DNA from: a virus
Virus record (IMG/VR): IMGVR_UViG_3300044620_000152
Coordinates: 1 to 30,496 of that record
Direction: 5' to 3' (one strand)
DNA length: 30,496 nt
Shown: piece after piece, positions 18,401 to 23,638 of the stretch
Position numbering within the stretch: the first letter of the stretch is position 1
Layout: each line of letters begins with the position of its first letter
Notes under the pieces: model-generated
The model's input: only the letters and a program-made list of their open reading frames with translations
The model's database searches: none
Told to the model about the DNA's origin: nothing
Made by a program: the position numbers and the translations under genes

Positions 18401-20251
18401 AAAAAGACTGGTGTTTTAATGGAAACAACAAGGCCAAATGTTATGCCTGATGGTAGATATATTAGCCTTGATTTTGATACTAATAACTCAAAAGCATTAA
18501 AGGCAGCTTTGGTTGATATTAATACAGCTTCTGCTATTAGACAAGTTGATGGGTTTATTAATTCGAAGTCATTCAAAAAGTTAATTCCTGAGTCTGAAGA
18601 TAGATCAATAATGACTAAAAGAATTAATACTTACATTAGAAGATCAAAAGGTAAAAGCATTGTTGCATCTGACACGATTCAATACTTAAACAAATTAACA
18701 AATTATATCACGTCTCTTGGTGTTGGAAAGGCTTTGGGTGGTATAAGTCAAGCTGTTAGTCAGACAATACCAGTAATGGTAAACACTGTAGTTAACTCAG
18801 GAAGGTTTGTCATAGCCGATGCTAAATTTAATGAGTGGTTAAATAAATCAGGACTTCCAATTTCAAATCGTGGTCTTGAATCACAATCAACAGTTGATTC
18901 AATTGATAGAAAGATTGATATGACAGGAACTGGAACTCAAGAAGTATTGAAAGCAATTGCTGACTTAAATCAATGGTATTTAAAACAATTCCTGGTAAGG
19001 CCAGATGTATTTGTTGCTAGATCATCATTTAAGTCTTACTACTTACAGAATTTAAAAAGAAGAGGATTGAGTACTGATATTGATTGGACTACACATGAAA
19101 TTGACATGGAGGCTGCTGAGTATGCTCAAGCTATGATTGATAGGCAACAAAATATATCTGATCCAATGTTGGCTGGTGAATTTTTAGCAAGCGATGATCC
19201 AATAAAACAAATAACTAGAAAAATAGTTCTTCCATTTGCATCATTTATACTTAACCAAAAGGCAAGAATGTATAATGATTTAAATACAATAACAAGTAAA
19301 ACTGCTACGAGTGAAGATAAAGTAATTGCAAGAAGATCATTGGCAGGACTAGCTGCCGAACTTGCAACATTCCAATTAATAGGATTTGGTGTAAGAAGAT
19401 TATATGATATGATTGCAGCATCATTGCTTGGTGATGATGAGGATGAAGAGGCGAAGAAAAAGAAAATGATTAATGCTACTAAATACCCTATTAAAAGTAT
19501 TGTTAATGATATTGTGTCACCACTTCCAATGACAGACTTTATATCAACATGGGGATTAAACAAAGCATTAGCACAATATCCTTGGATGAGTGATAAAGAA
19601 ATAAAGGATGCAGTTGAAAGTAGAAATAAGGTTTTAGAATTAAAAGGCGAGCCTACTATGACTGAATCTGAAGAAAAAGAATTTATTGCTAAGATTAAAG
19701 AAGAAGCAACATATCAAGTATTTGAAGATGACTTTGATAGGAGTTATGGTATGATTGGAATTGCTGGAAGTACTTATCAAGAGTTAGCTGAAATATCAAA
19801 ATTATCAACCACAGGTGAATTTACAGATGAGTATCAAGGTAGAGAAACAACTAAGAAATTATTAGAATCTGATCGCGAAAAAGTAAAATACGCTGTTCCA
19901 TTTTTAATTGCATACTCTACTGGTGTGCTACCTAAAGATGTTGGCTCAATTAGCAAAAACTACGTTAATAGAATCAAGAAGAAAGCTGTTACAGAAAAAC
20001 AATACGAACGATATGAAACTGTACAGAAAGATCTTGGACGTAATCTAAAATCTTGGGAAATACAACTAGTTAAAGATAAGAAGGAATCCGAAACAGCCAT
20101 TTCCGAAATAGAGTTCATCGAAAGAAATGGCGGATTGACAGAACGTCAGGGAAGAGAATACCTAAAAGTTATGAAGGCTATAGGTGAGCCGAGTATTTCA
20201 GATTTAACAAGAATTAAGAACGGTGAAACAGCCGATCAGATTTTAAAATAA
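12461..20251 (+). CDS. Giant polyvalent cargo protein with DdrB/ParB-like domain
   Basis: At 2596 aa this is the largest gene. The N-terminus has two FA.KIK.KYPEY..VDDLTL-type units. Residues about 390-700 are helical with several small hydrophobic patches. Residues about 803-865 form a low-complexity Glu/Pro/Val/Gln linker. Residues about 865-1060 match a DdrB-like ParB fold: VPASELIPSHNPNTFGKN, INDRDYE, IVSKEGIVYDGNNRTMSRQLAAQ. Near 1300 a segment (LDKLEDDLDKFGKETLGVNLPVAAMKL) recurs in phage polyvalent proteins. Long helical regions and a hydrophobic stretch (about 2292-2323) followed by DDEDEEAKKKK complete it. Such proteins are thought to enter the cell with the DNA and protect or prime it. 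No DxDxD polymerase motif was seen, so it is probably not the crAss-like virion RNA polymerase. Confidence 0.7.
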   Translation: MPLDYTEFAKKIKTKYPEYSDVDDLTLSKKMVEKYPEYKNEVSFESLKKKGVSQSTQNNGVISSDKSKTENQKHSESLSSVNRWANVTEPKATPSKYKTDDYIDVIENKPLKKKKVVSVKPDQYVPEVKVTEIDAPTEKEAEIMMEEDFGRKEFDAYQNINKIDKNIAFKTEDEAVEELRKKFKGSGFIFETTGVGNKIKISTSTNGGLTTINSKEFELVPSALYGQSQTGMPVAQAEDLNRISNDKYNEIVDFMSKSILKKTDKDFLKKDVKDYGQLVNLMAENPYKYGEEFLNQYDTDRWFDNQYRDLVIESKSLKRDEDQLLAQYDEFIKNPTSPKQEAELKNKINSLDERKNILKSKYDDLGRLNEKLKVSSAVYYKNKEKQGNTLGLISKSFIKGAFNMEKALAGVAADVMPYVLPEGSLMPDVQREKLKASGMSENEIKDYASKQLRKQIVPQIEKGLTDLVSFGTTDEYIQSKDRNDLEKVASFLSESIGTAISAGGNPALQKVAFFSQSYNAIEDEMNSSQFDGLNQFEKKLISVPYAMTIGALENLGFKFTTGATKSPLFNKLVNNIVFRTFSNLPKDASATLMQNELKRNTAAMLANAGLRIAGGALVEGAVEGTQQLDEIAIKNISNAITDKDYFQNVPDITTAKGINQAIGAAATDAYYGALGGLIMSAGSESVSAIREGYSNRKSDDDFAVFSNSLKDNNLRSSIESDIKSKILSGDITKEEAKAQIESMNKSYSILQSIPDNLSLRDQRDSFNLILEKQKIQKETEGKDPALVAAQTDRVNEINDELKTISKNAVQVETAGEIPVQPETAVGGEVAQGEPQAEPQVATEEGEAAVQEEVTPVGEVSLPTDEIGRPVGSKEYKSGVSQKKGRTITRTTPDGTKIRGTFKIVPASELIPSHNPNTFGKNESFPQNKEGKTINDRDYETDKPAQSQVIDIAQNIDERAVTQTPIVSKEGIVYDGNNRTMSRQLAAQNKTDEEYLQALRDQADMYGLTEEDVNAIENPTLVFEVEDNLPFDTKTMAMFNKQEKKAQGPLQRAVAISKRISDRAKRSLAGLYEGVEIPSDVTSDPKNMKQAIDILIQEGLIQTVEIPRYLDKGVATADGVSFLEGVVMAASLNEDSIRELSVPGMGDIKKVILKNVVGLMQNAAKGNDSLTQEITGAIQIIQKAKAAKITVEDYLSQYDMFKENQYTIGEMSMALLLDTKKPTVFKNFLANYNESVGVENIFGEDTSKEAILNNTISTLISDYGKIKENLESIAEERAKQVVESVEEVGSIEEIKDLDVTDKTNLQKVKSFLDKLEDDLDKFGKETLGVNLPVAAMKLIIKALKVSVQAGMTLEQAIKDYAQKNNVDEKRITDSLYSVSDFQTRKTRERITGEKQPAVKVSEEAKQAKEITKKKVTKVVIDEYKAMITQIKLEAKAAREAKADLNTKRKMLATAISGMVKTGKMKASQAAVLVKRVSNLNLDNPVMVERFTNYAQRVFERADYQQRLDDAFAIRKRIRKLLKTDNQAEVVAMAKEFTSIDPSLVEDIDAYMEMAEKVKNAVKPSRVKGLDVVMKEAANIAEISEYTNEEIARQDQIKKDELLATYDFLEGEMSLKDMQDVINALKDPTSQMDTTEKEKYVKDYLNGRFGIMSSILDTMFKTGIDPMTGEEIIFDEKQKELIKRALKIDLNEMSVRDAIKIVESVENFITNQITSGLEAAVSSYEGATNSKQLVDKGIKAKSLRLFFSNYVGKIYSEQLFSLPMLMEKMFDGVTNSIDVMSKMGLVKLINGVNKANRQHNDILDQYVKQPFYSTKNALGRYVMNKGFMDAENVYERGMLAFLKRNLVGKPSEMKAEFERRVRMVQESINKLTEDGDAKEQKMGELYQKIYDKLGVAEMDMEVINANASKNNLDAVNWWVNQWSQHYSDLSDISLSVYNTQLGSDLNYTPDKYKRLSSENQSLDEGAVERNGAFAITIDYTDKKKTGVLMETTRPNVMPDGRYISLDFDTNNSKALKAALVDINTASAIRQVDGFINSKSFKKLIPESEDRSIMTKRINTYIRRSKGKSIVASDTIQYLNKLTNYITSLGVGKALGGISQAVSQTIPVMVNTVVNSGRFVIADAKFNEWLNKSGLPISNRGLESQSTVDSIDRKIDMTGTGTQEVLKAIADLNQWYLKQFLVRPDVFVARSSFKSYYLQNLKRRGLSTDIDWTTHEIDMEAAEYAQAMIDRQQNISDPMLAGEFLASDDPIKQITRKIVLPFASFILNQKARMYNDLNTITSKTATSEDKVIARRSLAGLAAELATFQLIGFGVRRLYDMIAASLLGDDEDEEAKKKKMINATKYPIKSIVNDIVSPLPMTDFISTWGLNKALAQYPWMSDKEIKDAVESRNKVLELKGEPTMTESEEKEFIAKIKEEATYQVFEDDFDRSYGMIGIAGSTYQELAEISKLSTTGEFTDEYQGRETTKKLLESDREKVKYAVPFLIAYSTGVLPKDVGSISKNYVNRIKKKAVTEKQYERYETVQKDLGRNLKSWEIQLVKDKKESETAISEIEFIERNGGLTERQGREYLKVMKAIGEPSISDLTRIKNGETADQILK

Positions 20252-20306
20252 TCTAAAGCAATACCGTAGCAATAGTTAAGTTTGCTTAGGTCTGATTGTA
20301 TAAGGA

Positions 20307-20346
20307 AAGGGTGGTATCGTATTTCGATGCGCACCCTTACTTTTTT
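20307..20346 (+). terminator. Terminator ending the virion block
   Basis: AAGGGTG (20307-20313) pairs with CACCCTT (20332-20338); inside it GTATCG (20314-20319) pairs with CGATGC (20325-20330) through one U-G pair, leaving a bulged G at 20331. Six T follow at 20341-20346. It lies in the 148-bp gap between the convergent blocks and may also stop leftward transcripts, though its T-run there is weak. Confidence 0.8.
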
Positions 20347-20399
20347 CTTGTCGTAGATGTAGTTTTCTACAACAGATATCATTTCTTCAACTGTAACCA

Positions 20400-21509
20400 C
20401 TAGAACAGATGTGTTAACCTGGCAACTTGACCATGCTCAGGGTGATGAATAAATCCCTCAACTGCTTTTGGTGCATGCGTGTAACCATTACGATAATGCC
20501 AACTGTCAGAACCACTTGGCGAGCGTAATGTCTCTACACATACAGACATATAGTCCTTTGAAACTTTATGATGCAGATGATGTGTGTATACATACCTGTG
20601 TTTACACTCATGCCACGATGATCCAGCCTCATGTGCCATCAATAAAGGCAGGTCTGTATTTTTAGCACCATCTCCATGCGTACATCCAATTAAGTTATTG
20701 CCATACGTAACATACTTACGATGTTTCATGTCATTGTCAAAAGTAACTTGTTTGCATTTACCAAACCATGCCTCAACGCATTGCAACAACATAAAGCCAG
20801 ACATGAAATCATGGTTACTTGGATTGTACACAACATGAACATCAGCTACTGTCATTAATGTTTCAATGATTTCAATCAGTAGTTTTTTAGCTGTTATAAA
20901 GTTATCGTACCACATACCATCAGTGTCTTGTGGTGTACCGCTTGTTGTTGTGCGTTTTGGGTTGTCAATATGCAATATGTCGTTTCCTGCTATAAAAATA
21001 ATCTTGTCAATATTAAAAGATACTGACTTATTTAATATACCATGCAAACCTTCGCGAACTCTTTGAACAGCTATCTGCATATTGTACTCTTCACCAGTCT
21101 CAAAGCTAGAGCATATCTTACCAATATGAATATCAGAAGGATCAAATACAAGGCAGTGTGGATCGTACGATACCTCTCTTTTAAATGCAGGGTATCTTGG
21201 ACTCCACTTAGATACTTCGTCTATTAAATCTTGTTTGAATTCATCATAGTTGAACTCATCATCTTTCTTGACATTTATACTAAAGTGTTTCCCTTTGTGC
21301 CAATAGTGGCTAACCTTACTGAAATCTATTTCAGCAGCCTTACATGCTTCATAAAGCCCTCTGTCTTTTGTCCAGTTATATATATTTTTCTGAACTGAAT
21401 TAAAGCTTTGATTTAATCCAAACTCTTCTATTATTTGTTTAGCTACTTCTGATGCACTTTTACCTTCTTCAAAAAAAAGATATGCAGCTCTATTCCGATA
21501 TAATTTCAT
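20400..21509 (-). CDS. Calcineurin-like metallophosphoesterase with N-terminal helical region
   Basis: This 369-aa protein shows the ordered metal-binding motifs of the metallophosphoesterase superfamily: DxH (DPSDIHIG, D126/H128), GND (AGNDILH, 175-177), NHD (NPSNHD, 232-234), GCTHGDG (275-281) and THHLHH (309-314). Residues 1-60 are a separate helix-turn-helix-like region (SASEVAKQIIEEFGLNQSFNSVQKNIYNWTKDR). Relatives in phages are annotated as DNA repair phosphoesterases. Likely substrate is phage or host nucleic acid, but this is unproven. Its ATG lies inside the last 20 nt of the 56-codon gene upstream, which suggests coupled translation. It is the last gene of the leftward block, converging on the giant virion gene. 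Confidence 0.8.
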   Translation of the reverse strand: MKLYRNRAAYLFFEEGKSASEVAKQIIEEFGLNQSFNSVQKNIYNWTKDRGLYEACKAAEIDFSKVSHYWHKGKHFSINVKKDDEFNYDEFKQDLIDEVSKWSPRYPAFKREVSYDPHCLVFDPSDIHIGKICSSFETGEEYNMQIAVQRVREGLHGILNKSVSFNIDKIIFIAGNDILHIDNPKRTTTSGTPQDTDGMWYDNFITAKKLLIEIIETLMTVADVHVVYNPSNHDFMSGFMLLQCVEAWFGKCKQVTFDNDMKHRKYVTYGNNLIGCTHGDGAKNTDLPLLMAHEAGSSWHECKHRYVYTHHLHHKVSKDYMSVCVETLRSPSGSDSWHYRNGYTHAPKAVEGFIHHPEHGQVARLTHLF

Positions 21510-21660
21510 GTGTTCTGTCTAGATCTCTCAAAACTCTTATTAGGTTTTGAATATTTAATTTCATTTCTTTATAGTCAGCATCAACTAAAGATTCGTATAT
21601 GCAATCTGTAAGATCATTAATCTCAGTCATTACTGCATTCACATAGTTGATGTTCTCCAT
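21490..21660 (-). CDS. Short 56-aa protein directly behind a strong promoter
   Basis: This frame reads MENINYVNAVMTEINDLTDC then a helical, charged remainder ending HEIISE. It stops with TAG at 21490-21492, overlapping the phosphoesterase start by 20 nt. The ATG lies 8 nt after a TATATTTG element that has a matching TTTG at 19 bp spacing, the best promoter in the window. Acidic/basic helical make-up fits a small regulatory or DNA-mimic-like protein, but no family is recognised. It fills the only gap between the phosphoesterase and the promoter, which supports it being real. Confidence 0.65.
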   Translation of the reverse strand: MENINYVNAVMTEINDLTDCIYESLVDADYKEMKLNIQNLIRVLRDLDRTHEIISE

Positions 21661-21668
21661 TTTGTCAA

Positions 21669-21699
21669 CAAATATATTACTTATTAATATTATAACAAA
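21669..21699 (-). promoter_or_regulatory. Bacteroidota-type promoter, leftward
   Basis: Read on the minus strand: TTTG (21699-21696), 19-bp spacer, TATATTTG (21676-21669). This matches the Bacteroidota -33 TTTG and -7 TAnnTTTG elements at standard spacing. Transcription should begin about 21660-21665, at or just before the ATG of the 56-aa gene. It overlaps the end of the upstream gene at 21677 and would drive the short gene and the phosphoesterase. Confidence 0.75.
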
Positions 21700-21946
21700 T
21701 ACCTGACAGATATTTTTTTATAATTATCTCATAATTAACTTTATATTTGCAAAGATTTTCTCTCTTTATCACTTTTTTTATGAAGTACTCATTAATAACT
21801 TTTAGGTTGTCATCTAAAGCTATTGGTATATTTTCCAAAGTTTTAAAAACTTTAGGTAGTTTTGAATTCATAGAGATAGGAATAGCTTTTAGTTTGACGT
21901 CTGCGCAATAAACACCTTTAATCTTCGATGCTGATTCCATATCCAT
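21677..21946 (-). CDS. Hypothetical 89-aa basic protein
   Basis: This is a small Lys- and Ile-rich protein (KIKGVYCADVKLKAIPISMNSKLPKVFKTLENIPIALDDNLKVINEYFIKKVIKRENL..) with no recognised motif. It overlaps the gene upstream by 29 nt, as elsewhere in this operon, and the end of its frame lies on the promoter for the downstream pair. Two start codons (ATG at 21946 and 21940) are possible. It fills the space between well-supported genes on the same strand, which is the main support. The AT-rich 3' part could be chance coding. Confidence 0.5.
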   Translation of the reverse strand: MDMESASKIKGVYCADVKLKAIPISMNSKLPKVFKTLENIPIALDDNLKVINEYFIKKVIKRENLCKYKVNYEIIIKKYLSGICYNINK

Positions 21947-22157
21947 TTAATATATCTCTTATCTCTTCTCTTAACTTATCAGCAAAATCCATTTCTTCTG
22001 TAGTAGCTTGCCTATTTTCATAACTACCATACTTAACTACAGATCTTAAATGTTGGTCTAAATCCCAGACAGCTAGTTTCCATTTGTAGCCATCTAATGC
22101 ATCTCTTGCATCATCTTTCTCTTCGAACGAATCGAATTCTAAAATTATTTTCCCCAT
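21918..22157 (-). CDS. Conserved small phage protein of unknown function
   Basis: This 79-aa acidic protein reads MGKIILEFDSFEEKDDARDA then LDGYKWKLAVWDLDQHLRSVVKYG, ending in a helix (MDFADKLREEIRDILNGYGISIED). I recall this D-A-L/WD-D.LR..VKYG..LREEIR..L...GI pattern from many phages and prophages, where it has no established function. The conserved Trp-Asp-X-Asp-Gln core suggests a folded domain. It starts after a 25-bp gap with an A-rich leader on the minus strand, so it may head a small subunit of the operon. Confidence 0.7.
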   Translation of the reverse strand: MGKIILEFDSFEEKDDARDALDGYKWKLAVWDLDQHLRSVVKYGSYENRQATTEEMDFADKLREEIRDILNGYGISIED

Positions 22158-22182
22158 GTTTTTTTATTTATTATTAGCGGAA

Positions 22183-22386
22183 TCATATATTTTTATCTAT
22201 ATTCCGAGAGTTATAATCAATTATAAATCCTACAAATACAATTATATTCATGCCCACTGAAGATATTATCTCAGTGACATCATCGTATACATTAGTAGAT
22301 AAATGAACATGACCAACAACCCAAAAAGGTATGGCTAAGTTCTGACTTATCCAAACAATAGTGTACTTTATTAATCCTTTAGCCAA
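22183..22386 (-). CDS. Hypothetical small membrane protein
   Basis: This 67-aa protein has two hydrophobic stretches: YTIVWISQNLAIPFWVVGHV (about 8-27) and IISSVGMNIIVFVGFII (about 40-56), separated by an acidic loop with NVYDDVTE. That is consistent with two membrane passes. It overlaps the upstream gene's 3' end by 16 nt. Small membrane proteins in the early region of phages often act on the host envelope or in superinfection control; nothing here identifies which. Confidence 0.5.
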   Translation of the reverse strand: MAKGLIKYTIVWISQNLAIPFWVVGHVHLSTNVYDDVTEIISSVGMNIIVFVGFIIDYNSRNIDKNI

Positions 22387-22580
22387 TTTCTAAATGCTAG
22401 GCCCATGTTGTCTAATTGATATAAGAACGCTCTATGTTCCTCATCATTCTCTATGTCCATCTTTTTATAAAGCTGGTCGCTATTTTTTAGGACCTCTTTT
22501 ACAAAATCATTTCCAGCTTTTTTAATTTGTCGGACATAAACATTTGGATACACATTTTTAATGTCCTCCATGAAGTCCAT
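22371..22580 (-). CDS. Hypothetical helical protein, start uncertain
   Basis: A 69-aa version starts MDFMEDIKNVYPNVYVRQIK, then helices with NDFVKEVLKNSDQLYKKMDIENDEEHRAFLYQLDNMGLAFRNWLKD. A longer frame begins at 22649 but would overlap the preceding HTH gene by 92 nt; the ATG at 22580 (or 22571) gives a 23 or 14 nt overlap like the others in this operon, so I prefer it. No family is recognised. Confidence 0.5.
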   Translation of the reverse strand: MDFMEDIKNVYPNVYVRQIKKAGNDFVKEVLKNSDQLYKKMDIENDEEHRAFLYQLDNMGLAFRNWLKD

Positions 22581-22878
22581 TAGGACTGGCAAAATACTTA
22601 CCAAGCTCGCCAGTTTTTTCTCGTTCGATATAAATTTCTCTTTCTCCATCGCTTAAACTATTAAAATCATATTCTTTTTTATTAAACATTTCTTCTTCTG
22701 TCTCGTAGTATGGTCCGTCTTTATACCCTAAGTCTACCTTGCCATAGTGTCTGACAAGTATACCTCTTATATATTTTTGAACTATACATACTTGAACTCC
22801 TGTTATTTCACTTATTTCATCTAATGTTTTTCCTTCTGCACATAATTCTTTGATTCTAGATTTATTCTTCTGGAACAT
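22558..22878 (-). CDS. Small helix-turn-helix protein
   Basis: Residues about 6-37 (SRIKELCAEGKTLDEISEITGVQVCIVQKYIRG) form a clear helix-turn-helix of the resolvase/sigma-like kind (G.TLDEIS..TGV....V..YI). The C-terminal half is acidic (DGPYYETEEEMFNKKEYDFNSLSDGEREIYI). It is therefore a candidate DNA-binding regulator of the phage or a small accessory factor. The frame extends upstream to 22920, but the ATG at 22878 gives a 17-nt overlap with the nuclease gene rather than 59, and starts right before the HTH. It could be the protein that binds the nearby dyads, which is speculation. Confidence 0.6.
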   Translation of the reverse strand: MFQKNKSRIKELCAEGKTLDEISEITGVQVCIVQKYIRGILVRHYGKVDLGYKDGPYYETEEEMFNKKEYDFNSLSDGEREIYIEREKTGELGKYFASPNGLHGGH

Positions 22879-23131
22879 TATAGAATTGTGTACCATCGTA
22901 GACTGATGCTTTAACGCCATGATTGTTTAGTTCTTTAATTCTGAATACTTGTAATGGTCTAGGTTTTTGGCCAGGTCGCTTGACTTCAATAAACTCAACA
23001 TCTGAATTCTTAGGTATCGCCAATAGGTCTGGTATGCCAGTCTTATTGGTGACAGATAGCTTGATGACATAGTAACCATCCTTCTCAAGTTGCTTGATTA
23101 ATTTAGATTGTATTTGCTGTTCTGTTGCCAA
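22862..23131 (-). CDS. VRR-NUC family nuclease
   Basis: From the TTG at 23131 the protein is 89 aa. It has the compact PD-(D/E)XK layout of stand-alone phage VRR-NUC proteins: N-terminal Glu in ATEQQIQ, GIPDLLAI (Asp35), FIEVKRPG (Glu49, Lys51) and the downstream PLQ..R (Gln61). These nucleases cut DNA, often branched structures, and phage members serve in replication or recombination. The frame runs back to an ATG at 23191, but those 20 residues cross the promoter and inverted repeats and do not resemble the family, whereas MATEQQIQSKLI is a typical family start. A TTG start is therefore favoured. Its end overlaps the HTH gene. Confidence 0.8.
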   Translation of the reverse strand: MATEQQIQSKLIKQLEKDGYYVIKLSVTNKTGIPDLLAIPKNSDVEFIEVKRPGQKPRPLQVFRIKELNNHGVKASVYDGTQFYNVPEE

Positions 23132-23162
23132 TATTTGCCAAATATATAGATTATTGGCAAAT
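23125..23162 (-). promoter_or_regulatory. Promoter -7 element inside a repeated TTGCCAA operator
   Basis: Minus-strand TATATTTG (23146-23139) lies 7 nt before the TTG start of the nuclease gene. It is embedded in an inverted repeat: ATTTGCCAA at 23133-23141 with TTGGCAAAT at 23154-23162 (9-bp arms, 12-bp gap). A third half-site TTGCCAA lies at 23125-23131. The overlap with the promoter suggests repression by a dimeric regulator. No TTTG at the standard -33 distance. Confidence 0.5.
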
Positions 23163-23180
23163 GTTTGAAATAAAAACATA

Positions 23181-23215
23181 ACAAAGTGCAAGCGAAACTA
23201 TCGCATCGCCTGCAC
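23181..23215 (-). terminator. Terminator between zinc-ribbon and nuclease genes
   Basis: Minus-strand stem GTGCAGGCGA (23215-23206) pairs with TCGCTTGCAC (23195-23186) with one G-U pair and a 10-nt loop, followed by TTTG and a T-rich stretch. The pairing is better on the minus strand, so it probably ends transcripts from the gene at 23233-23511. Confidence 0.65.
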
Positions 23216-23232
23216 GACTGTTAGTGGCAATA

Positions 23233-23511
23233 CTAATCAACATCATCATTCCATAAAGGATGGCCACATTCATCACAAAAACCAACTCTAATTTCTCTAT
23301 TATCCTTTTTTACATTTATCTCTCCACAATCTGTACATACATATACTTTAAAACCAATCGGTAAAGTACTACCACTAACATCATGTTGGCTCAATGCTAG
23401 TTTCTCCTCCAGCCAATCGGCATAAGCAGGTATGTTATCGCTAAATATTAAATCTGTTTCACGAGAATATTCAATTCTCAACTTTATTCTTTCTTCACTT
23501 ACTTTATTCAT
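23233..23511 (-). CDS. Small zinc-ribbon protein
   Basis: This 92-aa protein has an N-terminal charged helical half (VSEERIKLRIEYSRETDLIFSDNIPAYADWLEEKLAL) and a C-terminal zinc ribbon: CTDCGE (Cys59, Cys62) with FCDECGH (Cys79, Cys82). Two CxxC pairs about 17 residues apart would bind one zinc ion. The first half resembles small phage proteins that end in WLE.KL. The function is unknown; possibilities are nucleic-acid binding or a protein-protein adaptor. It lies between the terminator on one side and the cassette-like element on the other, so it marks the left border of that insertion. Confidence 0.6.
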   Translation of the reverse strand: MNKVSEERIKLRIEYSRETDLIFSDNIPAYADWLEEKLALSQHDVSGSTLPIGFKVYVCTDCGEINVKKDNREIRVGFCDECGHPLWNDDVD

Positions 23512-23559
23512 TCTAATCTATTTTTAATTAATAATTCGCACTAAGCCAACATGAGGAAC

Positions 23560-23574
23560 GTTATATGAAATGCC
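23560..23574 (+). repeat. Left inverted end of the cassette-like element
   Basis: GTTATATGAAATGCC. Its inverted partner at 24852-24866 differs at one base. It lies 48 bp outside the left copy of the A-rich inner repeat. Confidence 0.65.
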
Positions 23575-23638
23575 TTGCTGACCGTTTTCAATTGAAGTTC
23601 CGTGAAGGAAAAACAAAAAGAAAAAAGCCACCGCACTT

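Noticed and set aside
19126-19563. 145-aa minus-strand frame inside the giant gene
   Set aside because: It is a shadow of an intact + strand gene, hydrophobic from reversed codons, with no start context or neighbours on that strand.
12461-20251. Giant gene as the crAss-like virion RNA polymerase
   Set aside because: No DFDxD-type catalytic motif was found; SLDFDTN and acidic runs do not fit.
20468-21227. Several plus-strand frames of 60-84 aa
   Set aside because: They lie antisense to the metallophosphoesterase, whose ordered metal motifs make the minus strand the coding one.
21742-21749. Plus-strand TATATTTG element
   Set aside because: It lies inside a minus-strand gene and no plus-strand gene follows.
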